Assembly: GCF_017301335.1 (NCBI RefSeq)
Contig: NZ_CP071247.1
Span: forward strand, 2,790,001 to 2,854,000
Direction: 5' to 3'
DNA from: Marinobacter salinisoli
Lineage (GTDB): Bacteria; Pseudomonadota; Gammaproteobacteria; Pseudomonadales; Oleiphilaceae
Length of the DNA: 64,000 nucleotides
The notes beneath the pieces are model-generated. The model was not told the DNA's origin. It made no database searches and worked only from the letters and a program-made list of their open reading frames with translations. Made by a program: the position numbers and the translations under genes. Of the stretch, positions 9,747-19,479 are shown piece after piece; within the stretch, counting starts at the first letter, position 1; each line of letters opens with the position of its first letter.

Positions 9747-12584
9747 TCAGATTTCAAACGCATCGTTAACCAGCTTTTTCTGCTCCTCTATGTGGACAGA
9801 CATATGTCCACAGGCAGGGGCAGCAGACGCCTCACGACCGGCATACTGGAGATAGAGTTTTGGATTCAGGCGCTGAAGCGCGTTACGCATGTGATGCTGG
9901 CTCGGGTACCAGGCGCCCTGGTTCATCGGTTCCTCCTGACACCAGACCACATGCTTCAGCTTGGTGTACGGTGCCAGCAACGCATCCAGGTCGTCTGCTG
10001 GGAACGGATACAGCTGCTCGATCCGCAGAATCACGACATCGTCGCGCTCTTCGGCTTTCTTCTTTTCAAGAAGATCGAAATACACCTTGCCGCTGCACAT
10101 GATCAGGCGGGTCACCTTCTTGGGATCGGAAGGTTCCTTCTCTGGCAGAACCGTCTGGAAGGTGCCAGTGGTCAGATCATCCAGCTCTGACGTCGCCTCC
10201 TTATGGCGAAGCAGACTCTTTGGCGTGATCGCAACCAGCGGCTTGCGCAGCGGACGCTTGACCTGGCGACGCAGCATATGGAACACCTGCGACGGCGTGG
10301 TGGGCACGCACACCTGGATGTTGTGTTCCGCACACATCTGCAGAAAACGCTCCAATCGAGCAGAACTGTGCTCTGGCCCCTGACCTTCATAGCCGTGTGG
10401 CAGCAGCAGAGTCAGGCCACACAGCCGACCCCATTTATGCTCACCACTGGTCAGGAACTGATCAATAACAACCTGTGCACCGTTGGCGAAGTCACCAAAC
10501 TGGGCCTCCCAGACCACCAGTCCATCGGGTGCCGTGGTTGCGTATCCGTATTCGAAGGCCATGACTGCCTCTTCCGACAGGAAAGAGTCATAAATTTCGA
10601 ATTTCGGCTGGTCATCCGAGAGTTTCGCCAGCGCGATATGCTGGGACCCGTCTTTCTGGTTGTGCAGAACCGCGTGCCGGTGTGAGAAAGTACCCCGACC
10701 CACGTCCTGACCTGTAATGCGGATCGGATGCCCCTCATCCAGCAGCGTGGCGTACGCCATCACCTCAGCGTAACCCCAGTTCAGGGAAAGCGCGCCTGCG
10801 GTCATCTTTTCGCGGTCGCTGACAATCTTGGATACCTGGCGCTGAATTGCAAAACCTTCAGGGACCGATGTCAGTTTCTTGCCCAACGCCTGAATCTTCT
10901 TGAGTGGCACACTGCTCTTGCACTTGGCAGTCCACTCGTGCCCGAGGTAGGGAGTCCAGTCTACGTAGAGCTTTTTGTTCGGCTCCTTGACCAGCGATTT
11001 GACCACGTGGCCGCCATCGTCAAGCGCGTCACGGTAGTCGCCCTCCATCTGCTTGGCTTCTTCCTCCGCGATCACACCCTCAGCGACCAGGTACTCCGCA
11101 TACAGCGCGCGGGTCGTCTTGAGCTTTCGGATTTTCTCGTACATCTGCGGCTGCGTCGCGGCCGGCTCGTCGGCCTCGTTGTGACCTCGACGCCGGTAAC
11201 AAACCAGATCAATGACCACGTCACCCTTGAACTCGTTTCGGTAGTCCATGGCCATTTGGGTTGCGAAAACAACCGCTTCAGGATCGTCCGCGTTCACGTG
11301 CAGAATCGGCGCCTGAACCATCTTGGCAATGTCGGTGCAGTACTCTGTTGAACGCGCGTCTTCCTGCTTGCTGGTGGTAAAACCAACCTGATTGTTGACC
11401 ACGATATGAATGGTGCCGCCAACGCCGTAGCCCCGGGTCTGGGACGCCTGGAAGGTTTCCATGACCACGCCCTGGCCGGCAAACGCCGCGTCACCGTGCA
11501 TGATAATCGGCACAACCTGGCTGCCGTCATTATCATCACGCCGCGTCTGGCGGGCCCGAACGGAGCCTTCGACAACAGGAGACACAATTTCAAGGTGAGA
11601 CGGGTTAAACGCCATGGCCAAATGGACTTCGCCACCCGGCGTCATTACGTTTGACGAGAAGCCCTGGTGATACTTGACGTCGCCGGAACCGGAGTCGGCC
11701 AGCTTGCGACCCTCAAATTCATCAAACAGTTCTTTCGGGCTTTTACCCAAGGTGTTGACCAGAACGTTCAGGCGACCACGGTGCGCCATACCCAGAACAA
11801 TTTCTTTCGCACCATAAGAGCCGGCCCGCTGAATCAGTTCATCCAGGCACGGGATCAGACTCTCACCGCCCTCAAGACCAAAGCGCTTCACACCCGGATA
11901 ACGTGAGCCGAGATATTTCTCCAGGCCTTCCGCAGCCGTGAGGCGCTCAAGGATATGTTTCCGCGTGCCCGCTTCATAACCAGGACGGGAGCGCACCGGT
12001 TCCATACGATGCTGGAACCAGCGCTTGATGCGGGTATCGACCACGTGCATGTATTCGGCACCGATACTCTCGCAATACGTGGCGCGAAGCCCGTCAACGA
12101 TATCCCGGAGCTTCAGCGTTTCGGCACCAAAATTAAGTGACCCGGTCTGGAACTCCAGATCGAGATCAGAGTCGGTGAGTTCATGGAACGCTATATTGAG
12201 ATCTTCGACACGAGGCCGCTGCCACACGCCCAGCGGATCCAGCTTGGCTTCCTGGTGCCCCCGAAAGCGGTACGCATTAATAAGCTGCAGGACGCGAATT
12301 TGCTTCCGATCCGCGTGGCTGGTGGCACTGGCAGGTACGCCCTGCCCCGAAAGAAAACGCTGGTTCCGGGAAATGTGCTCAAATTGCTCGCGAATGGACG
12401 AATGAATAATGTCTCGCCCATGCTGGCCATCAACACTGGGCAGTTTGTCGAAATAATTTCGCCATTCTTCCGGAACGGCATTGGGATCAGTCAGGTAGGT
12501 CTCAAAAAGCTGTTCAACGTAGGCAAGATTTCCTCCTTGAAGATGGGAGGTCTGCCATAGCTGCTCCATGATGCTTTCGTGCAT
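9747..12584 (-). CDS. sucA: 2-Oxoglutarate dehydrogenase E1
   Basis: Thiamine-diphosphate-dependent decarboxylase (945 aa) that converts 2-oxoglutarate and passes succinyl groups to SucB. Diagnostic parts are the N-terminal LQGGNLAYVEQLFETYLTDP, the ThDP region (IVLGMAHRGRLNVLVN, then HGDAAFAGQGVV), RITGQDVGRGTFSHRHAVLH and the C-terminal VVWCQEEPMNQGAWYPSQHH. Length matches the E. coli enzyme (933 aa). The start ATG at 12584 follows AGGTGAG with a 9-base spacer. A 309-base gap separates it from sdhB, so a separate promoter is possible. Confidence 0.97.
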   Translation of the reverse strand: MHESIMEQLWQTSHLQGGNLAYVEQLFETYLTDPNAVPEEWRNYFDKLPSVDGQHGRDIIHSSIREQFEHISRNQRFLSGQGVPASATSHADRKQIRVLQLINAYRFRGHQEAKLDPLGVWQRPRVEDLNIAFHELTDSDLDLEFQTGSLNFGAETLKLRDIVDGLRATYCESIGAEYMHVVDTRIKRWFQHRMEPVRSRPGYEAGTRKHILERLTAAEGLEKYLGSRYPGVKRFGLEGGESLIPCLDELIQRAGSYGAKEIVLGMAHRGRLNVLVNTLGKSPKELFDEFEGRKLADSGSGDVKYHQGFSSNVMTPGGEVHLAMAFNPSHLEIVSPVVEGSVRARQTRRDDNDGSQVVPIIMHGDAAFAGQGVVMETFQASQTRGYGVGGTIHIVVNNQVGFTTSKQEDARSTEYCTDIAKMVQAPILHVNADDPEAVVFATQMAMDYRNEFKGDVVIDLVCYRRRGHNEADEPAATQPQMYEKIRKLKTTRALYAEYLVAEGVIAEEEAKQMEGDYRDALDDGGHVVKSLVKEPNKKLYVDWTPYLGHEWTAKCKSSVPLKKIQALGKKLTSVPEGFAIQRQVSKIVSDREKMTAGALSLNWGYAEVMAYATLLDEGHPIRITGQDVGRGTFSHRHAVLHNQKDGSQHIALAKLSDDQPKFEIYDSFLSEEAVMAFEYGYATTAPDGLVVWEAQFGDFANGAQVVIDQFLTSGEHKWGRLCGLTLLLPHGYEGQGPEHSSARLERFLQMCAEHNIQVCVPTTPSQVFHMLRRQVKRPLRKPLVAITPKSLLRHKEATSELDDLTTGTFQTVLPEKEPSDPKKVTRLIMCSGKVYFDLLEKKKAEERDDVVILRIEQLYPFPADDLDALLAPYTKLKHVVWCQEEPMNQGAWYPSQHHMRNALQRLNPKLYLQYAGREASAAPACGHMSVHIEEQKKLVNDAFEI

Positions 12585-12893
12585 TTTGAATAGCTCACCT
12601 TGGGCTGGTGTGGGGGGTGTCCGGAATGGTGGGCCAGGGGTAACTTTCAGTCAATACGGGTTTTACGGACTCAACTTTGGCCACCGACCGGACCTGGATG
12701 TTTTCCATTCCCCATCAGTTTGATACTCGTCAAGCCGAGACACAGCCTTGTAAGCTCCATCTCCGGCTCGCGTAGTGTGCACCCGAGTTCGACTTTTGAC
12801 TATAAGCCTTTGGTTGAAAGCCCTGCGTCATTGCAGGGCCTTCAGGGTGCAAATTAATCAGAACAGTATAGCGTTTGGCAAAACTTCTGCTGC
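12585..12893 (-). other. sdhB-sucA intergenic region
   Basis: No coding frame is convincing here. A hairpin GCCCTGC-AATGAC-GCAGGGC (minus strand, 12820-12839) followed by TTTC may be a weak terminator or attenuator after sdhB. A TATACT box on the minus strand (12865-12870) has no good -35 partner. I could not identify a convincing sucA promoter, nor test for the sucA leader RNA motif known from Pseudomonas. Confidence 0.4.
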
Positions 12894-13598
12894 TTATGTC
12901 GCCCGCTGCAGCAGGAGGTTACGAATGTGGCCGATAGCCCTTGTGGGGTTCAGACCTTTCGGGCAAACACTTACACAGTTCATGATACCCCGGCAGCGGA
13001 ATACACTGAACGGGTCATCCAGATTTGCCAGTCGCTCTGCCTGGGCAGTGTCTCGGCTGTCCGCGAGGAACCGGTACGCCTGAAGCAAGCCGGCCGGCCC
13101 GATAAACTTATCGGGGTTCCACCAGAAAGAAGGACAAGAGGTGGAGCAGCATGCGCAGAGAATACACTCGTACAATCCATCCAGCTTCTCGCGATCTTCC
13201 GGGCTTTGCAGGCGCTCAATGGCCGGTGCGGGCGTATTGTTCACCAGGTAAGGCATGACCTTCTCGTACTGCTGGTAGAACAGGCTCATATCAACCACGA
13301 GGTCGCGAATGACCGGCAGCCCGGGCAGCGGACGCAGAACCAGCTTATCCCCTTTCACCACCTGAGAAACCGGGGTAATACAGGCCAAGCCGTTCTTGCC
13401 GTTCATGTTCATGCCATCGGAACCGCAAACACCTTCCCGACAGGAACGGCGGTAAGACACGCTCGGGTCTTTTTCCTTGAGCAGATTCAGAACGTCCAGC
13501 ACCATCAGGTCTTTACCCTCAGGCAACTCAAGATTCACGTCCTGCATATAAGGGGCGTTATCGGTTTCCGGATTATAGCGGTACAGGCTTACCAACAT
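12894..13598 (-). CDS. sdhB: Succinate dehydrogenase iron-sulfur subunit
   Basis: Carries electrons from SdhA-FAD to quinone (234 aa). The three cluster sites are intact: [2Fe-2S] CREGVCGSDG, [4Fe-4S] CILCACCSTSCPSFWW and [3Fe-4S] CRGIMNCVSVCPKGLNP. The frame is open upstream to 13661 but that would overlap sdhA; ATG 13598 gives the normal N-terminus MLVSLYRYNPETD, follows a GGGGG stretch and lies 13 bases after the sdhA stop, so I use it. It is the last gene of sdhCDAB. Confidence 0.96.
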   Translation of the reverse strand: MLVSLYRYNPETDNAPYMQDVNLELPEGKDLMVLDVLNLLKEKDPSVSYRRSCREGVCGSDGMNMNGKNGLACITPVSQVVKGDKLVLRPLPGLPVIRDLVVDMSLFYQQYEKVMPYLVNNTPAPAIERLQSPEDREKLDGLYECILCACCSTSCPSFWWNPDKFIGPAGLLQAYRFLADSRDTAQAERLANLDDPFSVFRCRGIMNCVSVCPKGLNPTRAIGHIRNLLLQRAT

Positions 13599-13611
13599 TG
13601 TCTTTACCCCC

Positions 13612-15384
13612 TTAATAAGTCCGAATCTTCGGTTCAAAGGTATCCACGGTCTTCGGCGCAAAGTTTACATCGCGCTTGCCCACCCGTTGCTCCAGCGGGA
13701 AGTACAGCGAGTGCTTCAGCCAGTTCTCGTCGTCACGTTCGGTGAAATCATTACGGGCGTGAGCGCCACGACTTTCTTTGCGTTCAAACGCCGACTTGGC
13801 AGTCGCCACGGCAACCTCGTAGAGGTTATCCAGTTCGAGCGCTTCGATCCGCGCAGTGTTGAAGGCCTTGCTGGTGTCGGCCAACTTGGTCTTCTTCACC
13901 CGGTCGCCAATCTCTTCCAGCTTTTTCAGACCTTCTTCCATGCTGTCGCCATCACGGAATACGCCGAAATAGAGCTGCATGACGTTCTGAAGATCCTTGC
14001 GAACTTCAGCAACGCTCTCACCCTCGGACGCCGCATCCAGACGATCAAGGCGGGCCATCGCACGCTGGATATCTTCTTCGCTGGCTTCATCCACTTCGAA
14101 ACCGTTACGGAGCTGCTCTTCAATGTGAAGGCCAGCCGCACGACCAAAGACCACCAGATCCAGCAGGGAGTTGCCACCCAGACGGTTGGCACCATGAACA
14201 GATACACAGGCCGCCTCACCGCACGCGAACAGACCTGGAATCGGCTGATCGTTGCCGCTTTCATCCTGGGTCAGCGCCTGGCCGCCCACGTTCGTCGGGA
14301 TACCACCCATCATGTAGTGACAGGTCGGAACCACCGGAATCGGCTCTTTGACCGGATCTACGTGTGCAAAGGTGCGAGACAGCTCACAGATACCCGGCAG
14401 ACGCAGGTTCAGGGTTTCCTCACCCAGGTGATCCAGCTTCAGCAGTACGTGATCCTTGTCAGGTCCGCAGCCGCGACCTTCCAGAATCTCGATAACCATG
14501 GAGCGAGCAACCACATCCCGGCCCGCCAAATCTTTAGCGTTCGGGGCGTAACGCTCCATGAAACGCTCGCCTTCGGAGTTGATCAGGTAACCACCCTCAC
14601 CACGGCAACCCTCGGTCACCAGGGTACCGGCTCCGTGGATGCCGGTCGGGTGGAATTGCCACATCTCCATATCCTGCATCGGGAAGCCCGCCCGCAACGC
14701 CATTCCGATCCCGTCGCCGGTATTAATCAGGGCGTTGGTGGTGGAGGCGTAAATGCGACCGGCACCACCAGTTGCCAGTACGGTTGCCTTGGACTTGATG
14801 TAAGCCACTTCGCCGGTTTCAATTTCGATGGCGACAACACCAACCACTTCATTCTTGGAGTTTTTCACCAGATCGACGGCGTACCACTCGTTCAGGAACG
14901 TGGTGCCACCTTTCAGGTTGGCCTGATACAGAGTATGCAGCAGGGCGTGACCTGTACGGTCCGCAGCCGCGCAGGTGCGCGCAGCCTGACCGCCCTTCCC
15001 ATAGTCCTTGGACTGACCACCGAACGGACGCTGATAAATGCGCCCCTGCTCTGTCCGGGAGAATGGCAGCCCCATATGCTCGAGCTCAAACACAGCCTGA
15101 GGCCCTACCGAGCACATGTACTCGATCGCGTCCTGGTCACCGATGTAGTCAGAACCCTTGACGGTGTCATACATGTGCCAGCGCCAGTCATCATTGGGAT
15201 CTGCGCTGGCAATGGCACAGGTTATGCCACCCTGGGCCGAAACCGTGTGAGAACGGGTGGGAAATACTTTAGTGATACACGCCGTGTTGACGCCGGACTC
15301 GGTCAACTGAAGGGCGGCCCGCATACCGGCACCGCCGCCACCGATAACGATCGCGTCGTAAGACATGGTCTTGATGTTAGCCAT
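13612..15384 (-). CDS. sdhA: Succinate dehydrogenase flavoprotein subunit
   Basis: FAD subunit of complex II (590 aa) oxidising succinate to fumarate at the inner face of the membrane. It shows the FAD fold [17 protein letters not shown], the His that covalently binds FAD in [12 protein letters not shown], the substrate region [13 protein letters not shown] and [19 protein letters not shown]. Length equals E. coli SdhA (588 aa). It follows sdhD by only 3 bases and precedes sdhB by 13. Confidence 0.97.
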   Translation of the reverse strand: MANIKTMSYDAIVIGGGGAGMRAALQLTESGVNTACITKVFPTRSHTVSAQGGITCAIASADPNDDWRWHMYDTVKGSDYIGDQDAIEYMCSVGPQAVFELEHMGLPFSRTEQGRIYQRPFGGQSKDYGKGGQAARTCAAADRTGHALLHTLYQANLKGGTTFLNEWYAVDLVKNSKNEVVGVVAIEIETGEVAYIKSKATVLATGGAGRIYASTTNALINTGDGIGMALRAGFPMQDMEMWQFHPTGIHGAGTLVTEGCRGEGGYLINSEGERFMERYAPNAKDLAGRDVVARSMVIEILEGRGCGPDKDHVLLKLDHLGEETLNLRLPGICELSRTFAHVDPVKEPIPVVPTCHYMMGGIPTNVGGQALTQDESGNDQPIPGLFACGEAACVSVHGANRLGGNSLLDLVVFGRAAGLHIEEQLRNGFEVDEASEEDIQRAMARLDRLDAASEGESVAEVRKDLQNVMQLYFGVFRDGDSMEEGLKKLEEIGDRVKKTKLADTSKAFNTARIEALELDNLYEVAVATAKSAFERKESRGAHARNDFTERDDENWLKHSLYFPLEQRVGKRDVNFAPKTVDTFEPKIRTY

Positions 15385-15387
15385 TAA

Positions 15388-15732
15388 TTAAAGCCCCCAA
15401 AGAATCTGAATACCCCAGACCAGGTACACGAACATGGTCAGGCCACACGCCGCCTGGACCAGAAAACGCGGACCCACTGCCTTGATATAGTCGGTTGTGA
15501 CCGTCCACAGCCCCACCCATGCGTGAGCGCCGATAGAAAGCAGCGCCAGGAGCGTAAAGATTCGGAACCAGGTTTGGCCGAACAAGGCAGACCAGGTTTC
15601 ATAGTTGACGTCCGTCGTAACCATGAAGCCCAGCAAAAAGATTGTATAGAGCGCCAAAACATAGGCAGTTACGCGCTGAATCAGCCAGTCGTAGACGCCG
15701 CTACGACCCAGATTGGTAACACTGTTTACCAT
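15388..15732 (-). CDS. sdhD: Succinate dehydrogenase membrane anchor subunit D
   Basis: Small three-helix membrane subunit (114 aa) that with SdhC binds heme b and ubiquinone. Typical start MVNSVTNLGRSGVYDWLIQR, then helices near residues 20-38, 50-72 and 88-112; the heme-ligand-type His lies in LSIGAHAWVGLWTV and the quinone-site Tyr/Asp in TVTTDYIK. An in-frame TTG at 15738 is possible but ATG 15732 has AGGAG seven bases upstream and is preferred. Its start overlaps the sdhC stop as ATGGTAA. Confidence 0.92.
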   Translation of the reverse strand: MVNSVTNLGRSGVYDWLIQRVTAYVLALYTIFLLGFMVTTDVNYETWSALFGQTWFRIFTLLALLSIGAHAWVGLWTVTTDYIKAVGPRFLVQAACGLTMFVYLVWGIQILWGL

Positions 15733-16100
15733 ACCCAAACTCCTGCCAGAACAATAAGAACGACGGAAACACCGATGGTGATCTTGGAGGCGAGACGACC
15801 GGTCTCAAGCTCTTCACCAATACCCACATCCATAAGCAGGTGCTTGATACCTGCAACCAAGTGGTAAAGAAGAGCAGACAAAATGCCCCAGACAATCAGC
15901 TTGGCTAGAAAACTGTCCAGCAACTCACTTACACGACTGAAGCCGGCTTCCCCGGACAGGGAAAGCTGCAGTCCGTACAACATGAAGGCGACACCGACAA
16001 AAATGATGATGCCACTGATACGATGCAGGATGGACGTTATGGCTGGCAGCGGAAAATGGAACTTGCCGAGATCGAGATTTACTGGTCGATTATTATTCAC
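15726..16100 (-). CDS. sdhC: Succinate dehydrogenase cytochrome b556 subunit
   Basis: First gene of sdhCDAB, a 124-residue three-helix anchor. NNNRPVNLDLGKFHFPLPA followed by SILHRISG is the classical SdhC N-terminus with the quinone-site Ser/Arg, and ALLYHLVAGIKHLLMD carries the heme-ligand His. The open frame runs to 16247, but homologous proteins begin at NNNRPVNLDL; GTG at 16098-16100 with GAGAG upstream is therefore taken as start. It is divergent from gltA across a 480-base region. Confidence 0.9.
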   Translation of the reverse strand: MNNNRPVNLDLGKFHFPLPAITSILHRISGIIIFVGVAFMLYGLQLSLSGEAGFSRVSELLDSFLAKLIVWGILSALLYHLVAGIKHLLMDVGIGEELETGRLASKITIGVSVVLIVLAGVWVW

Positions 16101-16580
16101 AGCGCTCTCACACTCTCTCTTAAAGTGGCCGCGTGACCGGAAAACCGGTTGCGGAGTTGGTATATAGAAACGTTTGCCGACTCGATGGGCATACGCTTGA
16201 TGCTGGAGGAAGGATGACCACAGTTGGCGCCGATGCGTCGTCGACACCTAAACGGCGTACATCCCCAATTCCGGGCTACGGATTATAAGGAGTACCCTTT
16301 CTAATTACAAACGGAGCAATTTTGTTAGGCCCCGGCAATTCAGTAGGTTAAAGAACAACCAAATATTCTGACGGCGGGCCAGGCGGTAACACAGGACCCA
16401 TCGGTGGTTTCACTGATTTACAACCAGGGCAAAAAATTATGATTTCCGGACTCTTCCATTGACAAAAAAAGCCAACGCCCTATATTTTGCCGCCAGTTTT
16501 GCGATAATACGCGCCTTCCTTAGCGCATTTTTTCATGCATAAAGAGCTGACAAGCTGACATATCCATATAGGAGAGTCCC
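16101..16580. promoter_or_regulatory. Divergent sdhC / gltA control region
   Basis: This region holds no gene. On the plus side lies a clear gltA promoter (listed separately). On the minus side TATATA at 16161-16166 could be an sdhC -10 element, but no good -35 is seen at the right spacing. A short palindrome ACCGG-AAAA-CCGGT lies near 16136-16149. The large spacing suits independent regulation of gltA and the sdh-suc operon. Confidence 0.5.
16459..16486 (+). promoter_or_regulatory. gltA sigma-70 promoter
   Basis: TTGACA (16459-16464), a 16-base spacer and TATATT (16481-16486) make a near-consensus promoter. Transcription would start near 16493, leaving an 88-base leader before the gltA ATG, with GGAG about 7 bases before it. 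Confidence 0.75.
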
Positions 16581-17852
16581 ATGACCGACAGGAAAGCCAC
16601 GCTCTCGGTGGGAGATAAGTCCATTGAGTTACCGGTGTATTCTGGCACCGTCGGCCCTGACGTAATTGACGTTCGCGCCTTGGTTCAGGAAGGTGTTTTC
16701 ACTTACGACCCAGGTTTCGTATCTACCGCAGCCTGCGAATCAGCCATCACCTATATCGATGGCGCCAATGGCGTTCTCCTTCATCGCGGCTACCCCATTG
16801 ACCAGCTGGCAGAGCACTCGGACTACCTCGAAGTGTGCTACCTGCTGCTGAAGGGACGCCTGCCGACCAAAGAAGAGAACCAGCAGTTCCACAGCACCAT
16901 TAAAAATCACACCATGCTTCACGATCAGATGCGCAACTTCTTCCACGGCTTCCGCCGTGACGCGCATCCGATGGCCATTATGTGTGGTGTTGTGGGCGCC
17001 CTGTCTGCGTTCTATCACGACCAGATGGATGTCGCCGACGAGCGCCAGCGTGAAATCACGGCGCATCGCCTGATTGCCAAGATGCCAACCATTGCCGCCT
17101 GGTGTTACAAGTACAGCATTGGTCAGCCATTTATGTATCCTCGCAACGATCTGACCTATGCCGAGAACTTCCTGTACATGATGTTTGGTGTGCCCTGCGA
17201 GGAGTACAAGCCGAATCCGGTTCTGGCCAAGGCTATGGATCGGATCTTCATTCTTCACGCCGACCACGAGCAGAACGCCTCTACCTCTACGGTTCGCTTG
17301 GCGGGCTCAACCGGTGCCAACCCATACGCCTGCATCGCTTCCGGCATTGCAGCCCTGTGGGGGCCGGCTCACGGCGGCGCGAACGAGGCCGTACTGGATA
17401 TGCTTGCCGAAATTGGCGACGAGTCCAACATTGAGACGTTCATCGCCAAGGCCAAGGACAAGAACGATCCCTTCCGCCTGATGGGCTTCGGGCACCGGGT
17501 GTACAAGAACTTTGATCCGCGCGCCAAGGTGATGCGTGAGACCGCTCATGAAGTTCTTCAGGAACTGGGCCTGGAAAACGATCCCCTGCTGAAGATCGCC
17601 CAGCGGCTTGAAAAGATTGCCCTTGAAGACGACTATTTCGTGCAGCGAAAGCTGTATCCGAACGTCGACTTCTACTCCGGCATCATCCTGAAAGCCATGG
17701 GTATCCCAACCTCGATGTTCACGGTCATCTTCGCCCTGTCCCGCACCATTGGCTGGTTCTCGCACTGGAACGAAATGGTCAGCGGCGACTACCGGATCGG
17801 GCGTCCGCGCCAGCTTTACACTGGCCCTGAAAAACAGGATTATCCGGGATAA
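16581..17852 (+). CDS. gltA: Citrate synthase (type II, hexameric)
   Basis: Condenses acetyl-CoA with oxaloacetate, the entry to the TCA cycle. The 423 residues match the large NADH-sensitive Gram-negative type. Active-site segments are the first His in [15 protein letters not shown], the second in [14 protein letters not shown], and the acidic residue in [26 protein letters not shown] is the family signature. ATG 16581 follows TAGGAGAGTCCC. A strong terminator follows, so gltA is monocistronic. Confidence 0.97.
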   Translation: MTDRKATLSVGDKSIELPVYSGTVGPDVIDVRALVQEGVFTYDPGFVSTAACESAITYIDGANGVLLHRGYPIDQLAEHSDYLEVCYLLLKGRLPTKEENQQFHSTIKNHTMLHDQMRNFFHGFRRDAHPMAIMCGVVGALSAFYHDQMDVADERQREITAHRLIAKMPTIAAWCYKYSIGQPFMYPRNDLTYAENFLYMMFGVPCEEYKPNPVLAKAMDRIFILHADHEQNASTSTVRLAGSTGANPYACIASGIAALWGPAHGGANEAVLDMLAEIGDESNIETFIAKAKDKNDPFRLMGFGHRVYKNFDPRAKVMRETAHEVLQELGLENDPLLKIAQRLEKIALEDDYFVQRKLYPNVDFYSGIILKAMGIPTSMFTVIFALSRTIGWFSHWNEMVSGDYRIGRPRQLYTGPEKQDYPG

Positions 17853-17874
17853 TATCGCCGGAAAACGAAGTACC

Positions 17875-17905
17875 AAAAAAGGCCGCTGATTTAGCGGCCT
17901 TTTTT
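17875..17905 (+). terminator. gltA terminator
   Basis: AAAAAAGGCCGCT-gattt-AGCGGCCTTTTTT: a 7-bp GC stem extended by A/T pairs with a run of T, 22 bases after the stop codon. It is symmetrical and could act on both strands. Confidence 0.92.
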
Positions 17906-18004
17906 GTGCCTAGCGCATTGCTTAAGGATCTTTTGATGCTAACCCGGGCCAAGCCCCCAAAGACAAACTATCCTTCAAGGTGAACCCATCAGGGAGAACA
18001 AGCC

Positions 18005-18247
18005 ATGCGCTACTTAATAGCACTAGTACTCAGCACGTTGCTCATCGGAACAGCCTCAGCCGGGCAGTGCCCTGCACTGGTCTCCGAGATCGATCAAAAA
18101 CTCGAGACCGCTCAACTCGATCCCGAAACAGAACAGAACGTTAAATCCCTGCGGGACGAGGGAGAACGACTGCATGAGCAAGGCGACCATTCCGAGTCTG
18201 TACGCACCCTTAAGGAAGCACTGGAGATGATCCGCGTAGCTTCCTGA
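18005..18247 (+). CDS. Small exported protein of unknown function
   Basis: An 80-residue protein with a clear signal peptide (MRYLIALVLSTLLIGTASAG, cleavage likely after ASA near residue 19). The mature 60 residues are acidic and helical (EIDQKLETAQLDPETEQNV, then EQGDHSESVRTLKEALEMI), resembling one or two TPR-like helical pairs, with one cysteine (C22). GGGAGAACAAGCC before the ATG is a good ribosome site. It stands alone between two hairpins. I do not recognise a characterised family; similar short periplasmic helical proteins are common in Marinobacter and Pseudomonas relatives. Confidence 0.75.
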   Translation: MRYLIALVLSTLLIGTASAGQCPALVSEIDQKLETAQLDPETEQNVKSLRDEGERLHEQGDHSESVRTLKEALEMIRVAS

Positions 18248-18262
18248 ATTCCAGTTGGATAC

Positions 18263-18283
18263 GCCAGCCCTTTTAGGGCTGGC
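18263..18283 (+). terminator. Hairpin after the small exported gene
   Basis: GCCAGCCC-TTTTA-GGGCTGGC forms a perfect 8-bp stem 15 bases after the stop. It has no following T-run, so it may be a 3'-end stabiliser rather than an intrinsic terminator. Confidence 0.5.
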
Positions 18284-18445
18284 AGCTCAGAACTGCCGGC
18301 AGCTTTGCCTTGCCCTGAGAGTCGGCGACCCTCACCGCGAAATCCCTCGACCCCGACGATCAGACAGTTATCCTCGCCCTCCTTCCTGTTGTAGTCTTGG
18401 ATGATTCATTACTCACAAAAGCAATAACTAGCCAGGGAGAATAAT

Positions 18446-19318
18446 ATGACAGTGACTGCCGCTTTTATCGGTTTGGGTGTGATGGGCTATCCGATGGCCG
18501 GCCATTTGGCAAAAGCCGGCCTGAACGTTCGGGTATGGAACCGCACCCAGCAAAAAGCCGAACAATGGGCGAAGGATTTTGACGGCAAAGCCTGCGCATC
18601 CATTGCCGAAGCTGTCGCTGACGCCGACTTCGTCATGACCTGCGTCGGTGCCGACAAAGATCTGATTGAAGTGTTTGAGGGCGACGCCGGCATCATCGCC
18701 AACGCTCCCGAAGGCGCCATCCTGATCGACCACACCACTGCTTCATCGGGCATCGCAGAGCGCCTTGCGAAAAACGCGGCCGCCCGGCATCAGGGTTTCA
18801 TCGATGCGCCCGTGTCCGGAGGACAACAGGGTGCAGAAAACGGCATGCTTACCATTATGTGTGGTGGCGATCAGGGAGGGTTCACGAAAGCTGAGCCAAT
18901 CATGAATCATTACGCCCGGGCAGTTAATCTCATGGGCCCTGCAGGAAGTGGCCAGAAGACCAAGATGGTCAACCAGATTGCCATCGCCGGTCTGGTTCAG
19001 GGTCTGTCTGAGGCTCTGCATTTTGCCGAGCAGGCCGGACTCGATGCACAGAAAGTTGTGGATGTCATCTCCAAGGGAGCCGCACAGAGCTGGCAGATGG
19101 AGAACCGCTCAGGCACCATGATTGCCGGTGAATTCGAGCACGGCTTTGCCGTGGACTGGATGCGAAAAGATCTGGGAATCTGCCTGCAAGAGGCGCGCCG
19201 AAATCATGCTCGCCTGCCCGTCACCGCATTGGTGGACCAGTTTTATGGCGACGTGCAGGAAATGGGCGGCCATCGTTGGGACACCTCCTCACTCATTCAA
19301 CGGCTTAGGAAAAAGTAA
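18446..19318 (+). CDS. Beta-hydroxyacid dehydrogenase family NAD(P)-dependent oxidoreductase
   Basis: A 290-residue member of the 3-hydroxyisobutyrate / 2-hydroxy-3-oxopropionate (tartronate semialdehyde) dehydrogenase family. The N-terminal Rossmann motif is FIGLGVMGYPMAGHLAKAG (residues 7-25). DAPVSGGQQGAENG is the substrate-binding motif, and GSGQKTKMVNQ contains the catalytic Lys. Asn-Arg right after the second strand (VWNRTQQKAE) suggests NADPH preference, which is inference. ATG 18446 follows AGGGAGAATAAT. It is apparently monocistronic, and the context does not reveal the substrate (hydroxyisobutyrate, glycerate/tartronate semialdehyde or succinic semialdehyde are possible). Confidence 0.85.
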   Translation: MTVTAAFIGLGVMGYPMAGHLAKAGLNVRVWNRTQQKAEQWAKDFDGKACASIAEAVADADFVMTCVGADKDLIEVFEGDAGIIANAPEGAILIDHTTASSGIAERLAKNAAARHQGFIDAPVSGGQQGAENGMLTIMCGGDQGGFTKAEPIMNHYARAVNLMGPAGSGQKTKMVNQIAIAGLVQGLSEALHFAEQAGLDAQKVVDVISKGAAQSWQMENRSGTMIAGEFEHGFAVDWMRKDLGICLQEARRNHARLPVTALVDQFYGDVQEMGGHRWDTSSLIQRLRKK

Positions 19319-19333
19319 CAGCCGGTTGCGCCA

Positions 19334-19358
19334 AGATAGCGCAGCTCCTGCGCTATCT
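19334..19358 (+). terminator. Perfect 11-bp hairpin downstream of the oxidoreductase gene
   Basis: AGATAGCGCAG-ctc-CTGCGCTATCT is an exact inverted repeat starting 15 bases after the stop codon. No T-run follows. It is most likely the 3' end of the upstream transcript, but it could be a protein-binding palindrome upstream of the sigma-54 promoter at 19454. Confidence 0.5.
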
Positions 19359-19453
19359 GCCCTATCCTGGGCCCAAAGCAATCCCCTTCAACCAAGCAGC
19401 CATTGCTCCAAAAAAGCTTCAGCTTACTGAAAAATATAGCTTTTATTTTAGCT

Positions 19454-19469
19454 TGGCACGGACACTGCT
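19454..19469 (+). promoter_or_regulatory. Sigma-54 (RpoN) type -24/-12 promoter
   Basis: TGGCACG (19454-19460), four bases, then CTGCT (19465-19469). GG to GC spacing is exactly 12 positions (19456 to 19468), and the match to TGGCACG-N4-TTGCT lacks only one T. Start of transcription expected near 19480. Such promoters need an AAA+ activator (for example NorR, NtrC, CbrB or DctD type); none is encoded in the window. Confidence 0.65.
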
Positions 19470-19479
19470 GTGTAAGCCT

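Noticed and set aside
13687-15387. A 566-codon open frame antisense to sdhA
   Set aside because: Same reason: it mirrors the coding bias of sdhA and has no recognisable protein features.
18263-18300. A second hairpin region after the small exported gene as part of a riboswitch
   Set aside because: Only simple short inverted repeats are present and no gene follows within regulatory distance; the dehydrogenase starts nearly 150 bases later with no matching structure.
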